The notes: generated by a model not told the origin, from the sequence alone. Shown: positions 45,259 through 62,094, numbered from the stretch's first letter. The stretch: 64,000 nt of DNA from Phragmites australis (GCF_958298935.1 NC_084921.1:38597001-38661000); one strand, 5' to 3'. Made by a program: numbers and translations.

Positions 45259-46140
45259 TCCGTACACGCATTATAATTTACGCATCCCATATTTTCGCGT
45301 TCAGTACCTTGCCTTTTGCACGCTGTAATGCGTTATTTGCGTCTCTTGGTTGGAAATGGCGTCTCGCTCTTGCCTGGGTTGCGATGTTGAATCTGCCTGT
45401 GTTACAGTTCGCGACCCTTGTCGTCGAGTTCGATTTGGGCACCACGATTGGATCATCTTGTCGTCTGTGTGCATGTTCGATATCGATCGTTTCAGGAGAA
45501 TCTCAAGACGCAAACAAGGAGACAACAGGTTCACGGATTCTTTATCTATGGGCTATATATCGAAGTATGTGAATTGTTTATTTTTCCTATCAACTTAAGT
45601 TTTTAGTTGAAATGGTGGTTACATACAGCTTAAATATTATCAGATATTTGAGGCCAAAAAAGCCTACACGTGAGAGAAATATTAAAATATAAGTAAATTA
45701 TTCAATTTTTCGTATCAAATCGTGATCCATAGGAGCTTACTCGAGATGGCCCACAAGAGTCTATTAGTACCATGTTAACTTTTCTCGGTAATTTTTTATG
45801 AGTAACTTTTTTCTTAGGAAAGGTGCGCGAGAAAGGCTGCTCGCGGGCGCGAATTACAGCTTCCTATGTACGGCTGCACTTGGATGATCCGGCGACTTTA
45901 GTTTTTTAATTTACAACTGGAAATTATGATTACTGAACTAGTGGACACCTTCTGTATAGTTCTACGATATTTCCTAGACCAACTAATCCGGTAGAGACAG
46001 GGACGTTGCAGGAAAACTGGAAAAAAAAATGCATCCCATCAAGTACCAGTACTAGTTTCAATTCTGATGAATTAGATCGTGCAAACAGGTCTGTTTTGTA
46101 GTGGACTTGAACACAGTTTGGTCAGTATAAGTCGCCTCCC
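45259..46140. other. Intergenic after MATE fragment C
   Basis: Intron-1-like DNA at first, then AT-rich sequence with short frames only. Nothing recognised. Confidence 0.4.
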
Positions 46141-46835
46141 CCACCCTACTATGTTTTATAGGATAAGACCGAATGACATATGACTAAGAACAGTAGGTCC
46201 AAAAATGCAAAATGATTCTAAAGGGAACATATAAAGAAAGGAACATCAAAGGACATAAGCGATAGCGAAGTCCGGACACGAGGCAAAGGCCGAAGCCCGG
46301 GCGTAAAGCGGGGACCGAAGCCCGAAGGGCGAAGGGATACAAAGAAGAGACCTTCAGTAAGAGAACGAAGATCGACCCTGAGAGAAGCCTATAGGTCAAA
46401 GAGGGTCTGGAGGGAAAACAACCAGAAGGAAGTTAGCATTATAATCGAAGGGAAGCTTGACGCGAGTCCCTTGGGACATGTGTCAGGTACGGTTAAGTTA
46501 GGGCTTTGCAAATGTGCATAGATTGTAATACCTAGGAATATTCCGGGATAATTCCTAAGGTCGAGTGAATTATTTCTTGAATAAGGGTTACAGATATAAT
46601 GATGATTGAAGTGGTTGATGTATGATTATAAATATTCTTACCCAACTAATATAATATCAATGAACAATAATTACACTCTTTATTGCTAGTCTGCTATTTT
46701 GAGTACTATTTACTATGTTATGATTAAGAACCCAATAGATATGCATGCTGTTCAGTTTACCTTGGCCATGATACCATAGTAAACTTACCAGCACACAAAT
46801 ACTTCAGTTCACGCCTCTCTTCATCTGTGACAAAA
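46141..46835 (+). mobile_element. LTR-like fragment
   Basis: Purine-rich patch (46260-46440: AAGCCCGA/GCGAAG repeats) followed by a TATA-like GATTATAAATATT (~46623) and AT-rich DNA. This is the arrangement of an LTR U3-R, but the ends are not defined and no family is recognised. Confidence 0.4.
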
Positions 46836-47500
46836 TTAGTTTTTGATGATGGGTAGTGTAAAACTACCGTATCTGGATCCCCCTAGGGTTTCCTATATTC
46901 TCGGGACATATATTTGCGCCTAGGAAGGGAATCCCTAAACGTATAAAAATTGCCCGCAGTTACTTAGGATATCTCGTAAACAGAAAATTTTATCTCTAAG
47001 AATGATAAGGAAGGAGTCCATAAGTGGCACGATGACCCTCCTATATATACGGAACCAGAAGACCTACGGAGGAGAAGCCAATTGAAGTTCATTCAAGCCT
47101 ACAAAAGCCTTTAGCCTAGGTCATCGCCCAAAGCAAGGACTCCATCTCCAATAGCAGCGACGATGAATCGGACCCAATGTCCTACCAATCGGGGGAGAGG
47201 ACCATCAACCACATGTTCGGTGGCTCCGCGACGTACGAGTCCAAACGACAGTACAAGACAATAGCCTAAGAAATTTTAACAGTTGTCCCCAAGAGTTGCC
47301 AAGCTGTCAAATGGTTGGGTGTCAAAATCTCTTTCGGTCAAGATGATTGCCCAGAAACTTCGTATGGCTAGGCCGCTTCCCGATAGTGGTTGAGCCTACA
47401 ATCAACAACTGTAAGATCTCCCGAATGCTTATCGATGGAGGAAGTTCTTCGAATATCCTTTTCTCAGGTGAACTTCATGCGATGCAGATCTCCTGATCTA
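46836..47500 (+). mobile_element. Gypsy fragment: LTR end, gag tail and protease piece
   Basis: 46836-47110 looks like an LTR with a TATA (CCTATATATACGG, ~47040). From 47165 the translation shows a gag tail (SDPMSYQSGERTINHMFGGS, YESKRQYKTIA) and the start of a protease: VVEPTINNCKISRMLIDGGS then SNILF (~47385-47460), in shifting frames. Homology stops near 47490. Confidence 0.6.
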
Positions 47501-48528
47501 CCATCAAGCTGTATTTTTGTATAAACAACTTTATGCACACAAAGAGGCAGCATTTCATACTTGTCAAGTAACTCCTTTTTTTTTGCACTTCTGTTGTTAT
47601 TTGGGAACTCAAGGTAGATGCAATTCGAAAATATGTAAAAAAGCATATTTTTTTTCATTGAAAACAAGTTTTCAGAAGTAGCAACTACATATTAATGTAA
47701 AACCAAGTATTCAAGAACTACCAATCAATTCTTTTTTTTTTTGTAAAAAGCAATATTCCACTAGTTCATTTCTGTTTATCACCACTAGCACTACATGCAT
47801 GGTAGAGCAAGTTCTAATCATATTCATGAGGTGGTGGATATAGATCCATATGGGACCTCCATGCATGACAGAGCAAGTTGATATTCATGAAACAATATTT
47901 GTCAAACAACATTTTTATATGTCTGAAATAATATAAAGCATTTTCATTACATCTTCTATCACGAACATCAGTGTAATTTGTATATTCTTTTTTGTCACAC
48001 AAATGCATTTATTGAATCTGAATTTTATAGTTTTTTTTAGGTTCAACTTTTGTTTTCATTCAATGGATCAATAGAAATTTTTGGAGAAATGTAGATTGGA
48101 GTAATGTGAATAGGCAATTGTGGTTGATCAGTTTTTGTGGGGAACAGATACTTGTTATATACACCACTTGATATACTCTGCTGATCTAATTGAACCAATT
48201 TGGCAATATACAGCTTCAGATTTTCCAGCGAAAGGTATCAAATTGCTTTTGCTATGTGAGGAATTGCTTTTGTTTTATGATATGATGCATGCATTTTTCG
48301 TTCCTGCACGTGTAAGAGGATAAGCTATATGTATAGGTGACGAATAAGCTAACGTGGCTAGCTTGTGGGACCGCGCAAAGTCATCCCACGCGTTGGACAC
48401 CCGCTTTGCGCATGATGTGCTCGTGCTACCAAAAAAAGAAAGTGGTGGGTCTAGGTCGGATAGGGTTACCAAAAAAGGTATACATCCTGGAAGGCTAATG
48501 GATGCACGTGCAGCCATTAGCATGGTCC
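47501..48528. other. Intergenic, no gene recognised
   Basis: AT-rich with T-homopolymers near 47570, 47650 and 47733. Short frames on both strands without domains. A GC-richer patch at 48380-48520 has no recognisable content. Confidence 0.4.
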
Positions 48529-48700
48529 TTAATTTTTTTTGTCAATATAGCCTATGTCACACTCCCAATAACCATTCTCTCGAGTTGCTTTGCTAAAAAG
48601 CCATCTGGCCCTCATAAATTGTTGCTCATTTGCCATTTTGAGGCTTGTTAGCTCGCTGCATGGTTTTTCATTATTTTTGCTCTGCTGACGTGGATAATCA
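48529..48700. repeat. Left terminal inverted repeat
   Basis: Pairs with 52451-52622 on the opposite strand from TTAATTTTTTTTGTCA to GACGTGGATAATCA. Sequence further left has no counterpart right of 52622. Confidence 0.75.
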
Positions 48701-48724
48701 ATGGAAATGACCACTCTGCCCTTT

Positions 48725-51178
48725 TGAAAGTGCATCTAGCCCCTATGTGTGGCTTTAATAATTAATGACAATACCTATGTACTAACAATGATGTCGAGTT
48801 TGTTAGTAGGTTGTTCCATAGGTGATGCATGGATGAGAGATATGCATGAGCTCTAGGTAAATGAGGAGATTGAAAATGCATCAAGATGAATGAGTTATAG
48901 GCGATGCTCGGGTAAGTGATGACAATACCTATGGACTAACAATTATATTGAGAATTGCTATTAGGTTATTTCATAGAAGATGCATAAATGATGAAGCATG
49001 GATCTTTGAGAAATGCCATGAGTTCAAAGAATTGCATCAAAAGTCATTAAGACTTTAGTGATTCTCATAAGAAGAAGAAGAAGCTCAATAAGATTAGCAA
49101 TAATCTTGAAGGTTAAGTTGCTTGTAAAGATCAAGTAACTAAAGGTATGATTTGTTAATAGAGTTTTATGGACTAACTCGTGTGCTATGTGTTTAAGAAT
49201 GAGTGGTGTTAGGTTCTATATGAAGATTGACAATATACATGAATGCTAATAAGTTACTTGTGGAGATCAAGTAACTTAAGGTATAAAAGTTGTCATTTAG
49301 GTTTTATGGACTAACCCATGTGCTTTGTGCTTAAGAGTGAGTTGGAGTTAGGATCTATAAGAGGCATAAGTTGAATTGAAAACACATATGCCAAGAGTGA
49401 AGAACAAAAATGGACTCCATATATGAAAAAGTGAATTATCTGAAGATGTCGAATACAAAATAGTTTTCTATGGAAAGACGGTGAAGGGCAAGCAAGACTC
49501 AGCTGCGATGGACCATCCGGTGGTGAAGGGCAAGCAAATGGCTTGGCGCCGAAGGACCAAGGCGATGGTGAAGAGCGAGTGAAACTTTGCACCAATGGAC
49601 CGTGCAAGGCCATGAGAAGCTATGAGTGATACGCATCAATCACATGAGGAATCAAGAATAGATGGAGTGAAGATTTTATGGAAGATGGCAACCCTCAAAG
49701 GTTTGAAAGTAAGAAGCGGTACTTGAAAGTATTCAAAAGGCTCAAATTGGTTCAAATGTGTTTTATCTTTGAAATTGAGTCTAGGTATGCCGCACTATTA
49801 AGAGGGATGCAACATGAGCTAATTGTCGCGTCTCAGTGCTCAAGAGTTCCCAACCAAACTCAAAGTGAGAGTTTACTGTTAAGAGTCCGGAGCGGAAAAT
49901 GTGGAAGTGTCCAAAATGGGTTTTGGAGTGTTCCTAATTTGATCCTATGTGTTTTAGGTCATAAATTCAGTTGGGATGTATATCCCTCTGAATAAGCTTT
50001 CCATAGAGTCCAAAATCGTCGAAATCGGACTCCGGGATCAAAAGTTATCGCCGTTTTTCGGAGATCAGCTGTGCTGTACTTGGAGACTCCGGTGAAGACC
50101 GGATTCTCCGGTACCTGGAGTGACCGGAGAGTCCGGTGTAGGCTGGATTCTTCGGTAAAGTCCAGAAAAGAGCCTAACGGTTAGTTTTTTGAAGTGGGCT
50201 ATTTATACCCCACTCACCCCATCCTTTGGGGCTGCTGCAAGGGCACAAAAGAAACACTTTTAGAGCCAAAAGAACTCCATCCCACTTCATTCTAGTGTGT
50301 GATTTGAGAAGAAAAGTGAGTTGGGTTGAGAGATTGGAAGATTGAGTGCAAGTGAGCTAAAATCCAATCTTGAGCACTTGAGTTCTTGACAAGAAGTTCT
50401 CGAAGCGTTTGCTACTCTTAGAGGTGAAGCCTCCTAGCCGGCTAGGTGTCGCCGGTGAGCTCCCGTGCTTGTGGTGAGCCGCGGGAAAGTTTGTGAAGGG
50501 CTCGATTTCGCCTCCGCAAGGGAAGAAATCAAGAGTGGATTGAGGAAAGCGGTTGAAAGAGACCCGACTCGTTGGAGCTTCCTCAATGGAGACGTAGGAT
50601 TTACGGTGGTGAATCCGAACTTCAGGAAACAAATCTTGTGTCTCCTCTCTTGTTTCTTTACTTTTGAGTTCTTGTTCAAATCTTTGTGCATATTGCTCGA
50701 TCTACTTGTTTTTGTGTATTTGAGTGTAGGTTCTCCGTGGATCTACTTGGAATCATCTCCGGGAACACACGACATCACTTGGTTTGAGTTAGAACTCTCT
50801 ACCCATCCTTTATATTCAGTTCCGGGCTCAGTTCTGTACAGAATCCGGAGAATCCGGACTTTACCGGAGATTCTGGACCTGTACAACTCGGAGACTCCGG
50901 TCTTCAGGTATATGAACAGTGTTTTCAGCCTTTTTTCAATTTGAGTTTTATTGTACATCTCTTGCTAGATTAGAGTAATTTTTTTCACCTTAGGATTGTA
51001 ATTTCCACACTTATTTAGGGTGATTGTGCACTAGTTGAGCCTAACATATTTAGGTTTTTCACTTGTGAAAAACCCGTTAGTTTATATTCCGCTGCAAGTT
51101 TAGGCTAACGGTAAAAGGAGATGAATTTTTGTAAAAACGCCTATTCACCCCCCTCTAGGCGACATCATTGTCCTTTCA
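48725..51178. mobile_element. 2.45-kb solo LTR inserted in the composite element
   Basis: Begins TGAAAGTGCATCTAG and ends CATTGTCCTTTCA: TG...CA with short inverted ends TGAAAG/CTTTCA. Flanks CCTTT (left) and CCTCT (right) suggest a decayed 5-bp target duplication. The end segment ACGCCTATTCACCCCCCTCT is typical of one abundant grass LTR type. Interior lacks gag and pol. Internal partial duplications occur (48763/48919 and 49170/49300). TCCGG/CCGGA motifs cluster at 50085-50160 and 50822-50905. Confidence 0.7.
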
Positions 51179-52140
51179 CCTCTCCAGTCTTATCCTCTTC
51201 CTCTGGCTATTGCTAGCTGGCTTCCTCTGTGTGCTGGGCTATAACTCTACGGAGTCGCTACCGCAGGAGGGGGAGGCAACATGTGAAGGAACTCTGAGGG
51301 TGGTTTGTGGACTACGCCTACCACCATCGAAAGCACGACCACAACGTGCTGTTCCATATGCTCGTCAGATTCACGATCATCTCCTGCTTCCCTACTGCTT
51401 CTGGGCAACCCTATTTCCACCGCCATGGACGAGCTGCTGCAGGTCAGGAGGAGGATGCGTCACGATTAGGAGGCTGCTCCCGTGCCGCAATGAATGGACA
51501 TGGCCAACAACACCATTTGTTGTGATCGCACCGCGCTCCGCACCGATGTTTGTGTCATACATGGGGATGTCCGCACTAAGGCCGCCTCCAACTCGCTCTT
51601 CTTGCTTGTGCGAACTAACTCGTCCGCAGCCACTGCCAACGAGAGCATCTGGCCCTACAAGCCGCCACCCATGTCTCCGCCCACTCTGGCTCCAACACTG
51701 AATCTGCTGTTGGCTCCCACACCACCTCCAAAGCCGCAACATGCTCCACCGCCGATGCTGCCGCCCTTCCCGCCACTAAAACCCACACCTCTACCTACAC
51801 CACCACCAATGCTACCACCTCCTCTAAAACCTCCGACGCCACCACTCCACCACCACCACCACCAGTGCCGCCTCCTGCGCCACCACCAACACCTGCGTCA
51901 CCACTTAGACCCCCTCTAGCACCGAACCCACCACCGACGCCACCTCCACCCCCAAGTCTACCACCACTACCCATTCCTTCTCCACCTCCAGCGATGGCAC
52001 CACCTCCAAGTCCGATGTCGCCTCTCACACCACCACTTGCTCCAAAACCAGGTCCACCACTAGAACTGAATCAACCACCCACTCCTACCCCACCATATCT
52101 GGCCTTACACACGCAAAGGAAGCCCATGGGTGGCTAGCTC
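51179..52140 (+). pseudogene. Captured coding fragments: possible GT61 glycosyltransferase piece and proline-rich tail
   Basis: At about 51180-51270 a hydrophobic segment (LILFLWLLLAGFLCVLGY) resembles a type II signal anchor. In another frame 51500-51600 reads ICCDRTALRTDVC then GDVRT, which resembles the conserved N-terminal block of plant GT61 xylan-decorating glycosyltransferases (a CD/CDRS-R-DVC-GDVR pattern), and ESIWPYKPP may be its -RPY-RKW motif. From 51655 to 52090 the frame is Pro-rich (PPP-, PTP-, LPP-repeats), like an extensin-type spacer. Frames do not join, so no protein is predicted. The GT61 reading is from memory and tentative. Confidence 0.45.
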
Positions 52141-52450
52141 CTGTGGCGACTCACCTTGGCGCCCAGCTTTGCCTCTCTCTCCTTCCACGCGGCGACGCCA
52201 GCACGCGCCCCCACTTTCGACGCAGGTGGTGCTCCCACAAGGCGTGTCCCTGAGAGTGGCGCACACACACACGCCATCACGGCCAGCAACGCCTGTGAGA
52301 GCTCCTTTAGCATGTGGTCCAGTGCCAACTCTGGCAGATCGAGCAGCAGGAGCCCCTCATCCATCTCCTCTTCTAGCGCAGCAATGCGATAGGTTTCGAC
52401 CGCACCGAGGCAACACGCGAGGCGACTGGGGGCACGAAGGTCTGTTCCTG
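52141..52450. other. GC-rich coding-like fragment in the composite element
   Basis: Both strands have frames of 75-107 codons. Composition resembles grass exon DNA, but no domain is recognised. Possibly another captured gene piece. Confidence 0.35.
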
Positions 52451-52622
52451 TGATTATCCACGTCGGTAGGGCAAAAGGTAAAAAAGGACACGTGGCGGGC
52501 TAACAAGCCTTAGAGTGACAAATGAGCAAAAATCAGTGGGACCTAGTTGGCTTTTTAGCAAAGCAACTCAAGAGAGTGACTATTGAGAATGTGTCATTAG
52601 CTAGAGTGACAAAAAAAATTAA
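52451..52622. repeat. Right terminal inverted repeat
   Basis: Reverse-complement partner of 48529-48700. The block GTGTCA(T/C)TAGCTAGAGTGACA at its outer end is repeated once more at about 52649, outside the paired region. Confidence 0.75.
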
Positions 52623-54049
52623 TTAAACTGGGGAGGAGAGTGTGTCACTAGCTAGAGTGACAAATCGAACTAGACTGTTGGTAATGTTGCTAGTTTGTGG
52701 CGTCAGCGTCACTAGAGTTCACAGGGCTTATGACTGGGCTGGGCTGCATTTGGTTACAGATTTGCAATTTGCATGCCAGTCTTCTTGGTCGCAAGGGCAC
52801 GAACCGTGCAAGCTACTATAGTTGGTGGTTCGGGAGAGTGTGTGTCACCTTGCTCAAGCCACTACTTAGGAACCAATGCTGCGATTCATGATAGCTTCAA
52901 ATGGGACCAACATGACATTTCCATTTCAGCCCCTTTTTTATTTCCATCAGAGTCCTTATACTTTTTTAATATGCTACTTAGTCCAAAAGTTTACACAAAG
53001 ATCCTTAGAAAAAAATCTATCGCATTTACAATAGTACCCTACATGTCAGCCAAATAAACACCACCTTCCTTTCCCCTCCCGTCTCCTCACGCCACTTTCC
53101 TTTGCCCTATCGACTATCATTATCTCCTCGAGTAACACCGCTGCTACCACCCTATAGCATAGGACACTGCGACCTCCCTCAACTCGACTAGATCCAGCCT
53201 CCGTAGCCACCCAGACCATCGCTTGTAACACCTACGCTGACTACCAATCTCTTTTTGCTGCTCCGACTAGATCCAGGTGAGCAAAGGAGCGATGGGTGGT
53301 CACCGGTATCGCCTCGTGCCATCCAGATCTCGCTGTCATCCTCTTGTGTGGATCACATCCACGACTGCCACATGTAGATCCCGGCTAGCAGAGGGTTCAT
53401 GCAGGTCAGAAGTTGCATCTCCACTCTACGCAAGTTGACGAGATCATGAGTTACCTCTCGCTTTTCTCCCTCCCTGACTGCCTTTTCACACTCTTTCCAT
53501 TGAAGCCATCGATATCTCTGCAAGTCACACTGACACTATACAAGCCACCAACTCTCTCTCTCTCTCTCTCTCTCTTCCACAACAACATTGTGCCAATGTG
53601 GCTCTGCGAGGCTACCAACCATGCTGGAGCGTTGGTCATGCCCTAAGCCAGCACACAATACCTATGGAGTGGGCATTACTAGGGATCAAGCAAGCCAGGC
53701 ATATGCCAAGCATGTACAATTTCATCATTTTCTGAACTGAAATTGTACTCATGCTAAGTTTTTCTTCTTACTCTTCTTCTTTTGTGAGAACATGCACTAA
53801 GTTATTGTTGTTGAAGATAGTAATCTTGTGCGAGGAGCTTCATGTTTAAACTTCGCCAGAGGGCCTGTCTTGTTGCACAACAAACCTAGAGTACTCTGCA
53901 GTGTTCTTTTTCGTTGGGGACTTTGTCTTCTTTGTCTCGCTTGAAGACCCATGGCGAAACCACCAAAATCAAAGGCATAGCTCTGGCCAACCATGGTCGT
54001 AGGGAATCTATTCTCTAATCTCGATCATCCATTATGACCACCATGATAG
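52623..54049. other. Intergenic with (TC)n microsatellite
   Basis: No supported gene. Contains a TC run at about 53552-53576. Frames on both strands are short and lack domains. Confidence 0.45.
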
Positions 54050-54800
54050 GAGTGGTGTCAGGGCCATATCATGCCTAAAGCAAGCCAAATGGGCCGGACC
54101 AAATGGGTCGACACGCGGCACGATATTATGGGCACGATTCAAGCACGACACGACTCATTTATAATCGGGCCGGACTGACACGGCACAACGGGCTAGGCCA
54201 TGCTTGTGCTGGAACCGCAGCATGACTTGGCCCATCGACAACGGTTGGCATGGCTTCAGGCCTTCGACACTCGGACCTCGGCATTCGGCAACACCACAAC
54301 ACAACGGTTTCCCACAGGCCGTGCGATGCACTTTGCAGGCTAGCAGCATCACCAGAGTGTCAGCGTATGACAGCTATGCGCATGCCTACTATCTCTCACT
54401 CTCTCTCATATGTAAGTTGCAACACACACAATCCCACGTGCATATGATATGTCACACATTTTTATTTACCAACGCACCATGACCCGTGACCATGAACCAG
54501 CCTCCGCTGACATGGGAACTTAGAACATATGCATGCATGTGGTGAGCAGCTTCCACACATTTATTTTTCCCCTGATTTTTCACGTGCTTTAACAGACAAA
54601 AAACCCATTAGGCCTACCATGCTATATGCTGGCACAACATGATCTGACCTTATGTAGACCGTGTCTGGACCGAATGCTTGGCACACGAGTTAGCACAACA
54701 CAAATTGTTTGGCTAACGGGCCTAATCGAGTCGTGCTGTTACTGGGCCTGAGCCATGCCATCCTTGGCCACTCATTTGGCTAGCACTAATCATGCCCTAG
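54050..54800. repeat. GGCACGGC-type dispersed repeat, possible TIR element
   Basis: Rich in CACGACACGACTC, GGGCCGGA and ACGGCACAACGGGCT. The outer ends show weak inverted similarity (CATGCCTAAAGCAAGCCAAAT on the left, ATTTGGCTAGCACTAATCATG on the right). The patch at 31900-31990 is related. Non-coding. Confidence 0.45.
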
Positions 54801-55780
54801 CAACAAGATACGATACCACCTTTTAGCCTCCCTCTTCAGTGCTTAGGTGGTTGCACGTCTTATCCATCTCTCGCCTTTTGATATGTCACTTATACATCAA
54901 GAAGGAGCTGAATCATTCCATCAACCAAATATTGAACTTATTGAAGAAGATTTAAACATTTAACCTCAATTTGTACTAAGAGGGGAAATATCCGAAGCCA
55001 TTCTTTGAAAAGTCCTCATATAACTTTGGAATCTATGAATTGTTTAGCGCTGCCAACATTTTGTAGAAATAAAAGATCTAATGCTCTAAAGAGTTATAGA
55101 AATCCAGTGCTATGCATTGTTTATCATTTATGGTAACCTTTGGTAGCCAAGAGGTAGACCCGATGTTTTCTACATGAGAAATTGTGACTCGTATATTTAG
55201 TTCCAAGAACAAAACTGATTCAAAGGGTTTAAAAAAGGTAAAAGAAATGGTACGACGAAAACATATGGAGAAGCAAATATTGAACTTTGCCGCATCTCTC
55301 CACTATGGTTAGTCCGTGCAAGGTGGAGATAGCATGGCGCAATTTGGATAGAAAACCCAATCAAGTCGTTGGTTAGCTAGGCATTACAAACCTTTGCACT
55401 AATACAATAGAAATTTCAAGAATAACGTTTTGTGTATATCTATTTTTTTTAAGAGCGTATATCTATTTCTCTGTCTCATTCACATCAAATCGCTTCATAA
55501 AACTTCTAAGACTATGCACAAGGGATTTCTGCCGGGGGTGAAAATTTTGTTATGGAGAGATTTTCGTTCACTTCAGCGTTTCAACAGTTTTTCTTCACAA
55601 TTTTCGTCATGAAGAGATTTCCAATGTTATTTTTTTCAGAACAAGATTCTCTCCTTTCTTTTACGATTCTTTAAAAAAAACTGTTAAAAATAAAAAAATA
55701 AAAAAATAAAAACGTCGAAAGAAATCGAGAAGGGAAAGAAACCAAAGCAATATAGTTAGAGATAGTGGAGCACGAATAAT
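54801..55780. other. Upstream region of the ATP synthase gene, no gene
   Basis: AT-rich, no supported reading frame. Promoter elements are presumably within the last few hundred bases, but I see no clear TATA box; an A-rich tract lies at 55672-55715. Confidence 0.4.
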
Positions 55781-55999
55781 GACCGACCAGCAGGCACACT
55801 CCGCTCATCTCGGTCCACAGAGGACCGAATCCACCCGCGAGTCCCTCCTGCGAGCTCCCCTCCTCTCCACCCTCCTTATTCCCCACCCGAGCCCGATCCC
55901 CAAACCCCTACCACCCTTCCCCGTAGCGCGGAGCCGCCACTTCCCACCCCCAGTCACCATTCTGAGAAAAACCTAGATCCGGACCCCTCGCCGCCGGCC
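55781..55999 (+). promoter_or_regulatory. Probable 5' UTR/core promoter of the ATP synthase beta gene
   Basis: C-rich, purine-poor leader (CTCCCCTCCTCTCCACC) immediately before the ATG at 56000, typical of TATA-less housekeeping genes in plants. The transcript start is not determined. Confidence 0.5.
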
Positions 56000-60498
<4,499 letters not shown>

Positions 60499-60720
60499 GC
60501 AGTCTCCTCTCCACAGGCAATGCAATTTTAAGTTTTGGAGGCCACAACATGTTGTGCTTTTTTTTTTTTTTCTGTTTTGCTAGCCAGGACATGTACTTAC
60601 AGGCAGGAGGCCCGGCCCTGCCAATGGATGTGTTTCCCCTCCACTTTTTTGTTTCCTAATAAGGATTCACAGTGATCTGTTTATTCGAGTAAGAATTGAG
60701 TTATCTTTTTTGCAATGAGC
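60499..60720 (+). other. 3' UTR of the ATP synthase beta gene
   Basis: Follows the TAA at 60496-60498. A CTAATAAGG segment near 60655 could serve as the poly(A) signal. No coding sequence. Confidence 0.5.
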
Positions 60721-61047
60721 GGAAAGACCGTTAAGTTATTAAGTCTCAGTGAAACACTAGAATGTCTACCATACTAGTACTGTCATGTTCGTACTTAAAG
60801 CATGTCTGAGGTCAGATGCCCCAAACATGCCTTCATATTGAGTTGGTCTTAGTCGTGCTGTTCATCGGATTTGTTCTGACCTGAATTTGCACTGTTTTGA
60901 GGTTTTGTTTTGATCACCTTATTTCTTCATCATCCATGGAACGTAACAAGGGTTCCTCCAAATTCATGATGAGTTGAAATGTACTAAGGGTTCCTCTGAA
61001 AATTTGTAATATTAGGCAACCTGGTATCCAGTGAACTGGGCTATTGT

Positions 61048-61359
61048 CTATCTCGCATGAATTTTATTGAAATTTTGCATGAGATAGACCAATGACCTCA
61101 TGGAGACAAAAATCTCATATTCCAGACGCAGCCTTCTTTTGAGGAATCGAGATTGTATGGCCTTCTTGGAAAAATTCTTTAGTTTATCATCCCATGGAGA
61201 TACTATGCAGTTGTGCTCTTTGGCCACATATTTTCGATTTCCTATTTTAAACCCAAGCTGACACCGTTTCCACATAGTACCAATCTGAAGGTTGCAGATC
61301 AAACCTACTGTACCAGGCTGAAGTAAATCATCGTCAAGCAGTATGAACTTCGATGACAA
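61048..61359 (-). other. Unassigned 103-codon minus-strand frame
   Basis: Open from ATG at 61359 to a stop near 61048. Contains WKRCQLGFKIGNRKYVA and several basic stretches but no domain I recognise. It lies between two convincing genes on the other strand. It may be chance or a transposon-captured exon. Confidence 0.2.
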
Positions 61360-62094
61360 ACGCCATTAACTCTGCAAAATAAATTGTGGTTATTTGGATC
61401 ATCCAGTCGGACTGCAACCTTGCATGCTCTCCTCTTTTAATCAGAAGAGGTCAACAGAAAACTTCGCAGCCTGCAGTTGACACGTGGCTACCGACGTTCT
61501 TGGCCCCACGTGCATGACGCATCCCACATTCCACCGTATTCCGACTTGGCACCCCAAACCGGGCAATCAGCATCGCGGCCGTCCAATTCAAAACGGAGGC
61601 CTCAAGATGGTATCCCCGGATCTGGCCCAATTGAAGACCTCGTTTCCACATCTCTCTGCCTCAAAAGTAAATTATATAGAATTATGTTTAAAAAAATCTT
61701 ATCTCTTATAATGATATGTATCTATTCTTTCTCATCTTCAATCTAGTTATTGAATGATACCTCACAAAAATCTTTCTAGACAAAATTCATAAAATTTACT
61801 TCCCTCTCCTGCTGCCCCCCTCTCCAACGAATTTCTTTGTATACATATGAAATACAACTCGGTTTCTCAAAAAAAAAAAAGGGAACGGATTTCTAAACCC
61901 CAAATTTCTCCTCCCCCTACCCTATTTCAAAACATTTCAAACCACTCTCCGCCAGTCCCCTCCCCTCCCCACGCTCTCTCGCGTCGGAGGCGCCGAATAC
62001 GCGATCCCTTCCGCGGCCAGAGCCCGCCGCCTCGCCCCGCCCCGCCCCGCCCCGCCCTCTCGACGAGGCCGCGCCGACCGCGCAGGGGAAGAGG
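61360..62094 (+). promoter_or_regulatory. Promoter and 5' leader region of the MAP65 gene
   Basis: Two CACGTG G-box cores lie close together at 61481-61486 and 61507-61512. The GC-rich leader with a (CCCCG)n run at about 62033-62056 ends at GGGGAAGAG|GTGAGC (62094/62095), a likely donor of a 5'-UTR intron that would end at the AG before 62314. G-boxes bind bZIP or bHLH factors, but that use here is only a possibility. Confidence 0.4.
62033..62056. repeat. (CCCCG)n pentanucleotide repeat
   Basis: About four to five CCCCG units in the presumed 5' UTR of the MAP65 gene. Confidence 0.9.

Larger units (their letters stand above)
48529..52622. mobile_element. Composite element with 172-bp terminal inverted repeats
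   Basis: 48529-48700 and 52451-52622 are inverted copies (about 80% identity): both contain the AGCAAAGCAACTC block and, at the inner ends, GACGTGGATAATCA/its complement. Without the solo LTR at 48725-51178 the element is about 1.6 kb. The interior contains GC-rich coding-like pieces, so a Mutator-type or other Pack-TIR element carrying host gene fragments is plausible. No transposase and no target duplication are visible, so the class is not proven. Confidence 0.6.

Noticed and set aside
51795..52028. Glycine-rich protein on the minus strand
   Set aside because: It is the reverse reading of the proline-rich repeat (CCA/CCT versus TGG/AGG) and carries no independent signal.
52697..53057. Short plus-strand frames after the composite element
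   Set aside because: No domain, no splice context, composition like intergenic DNA.
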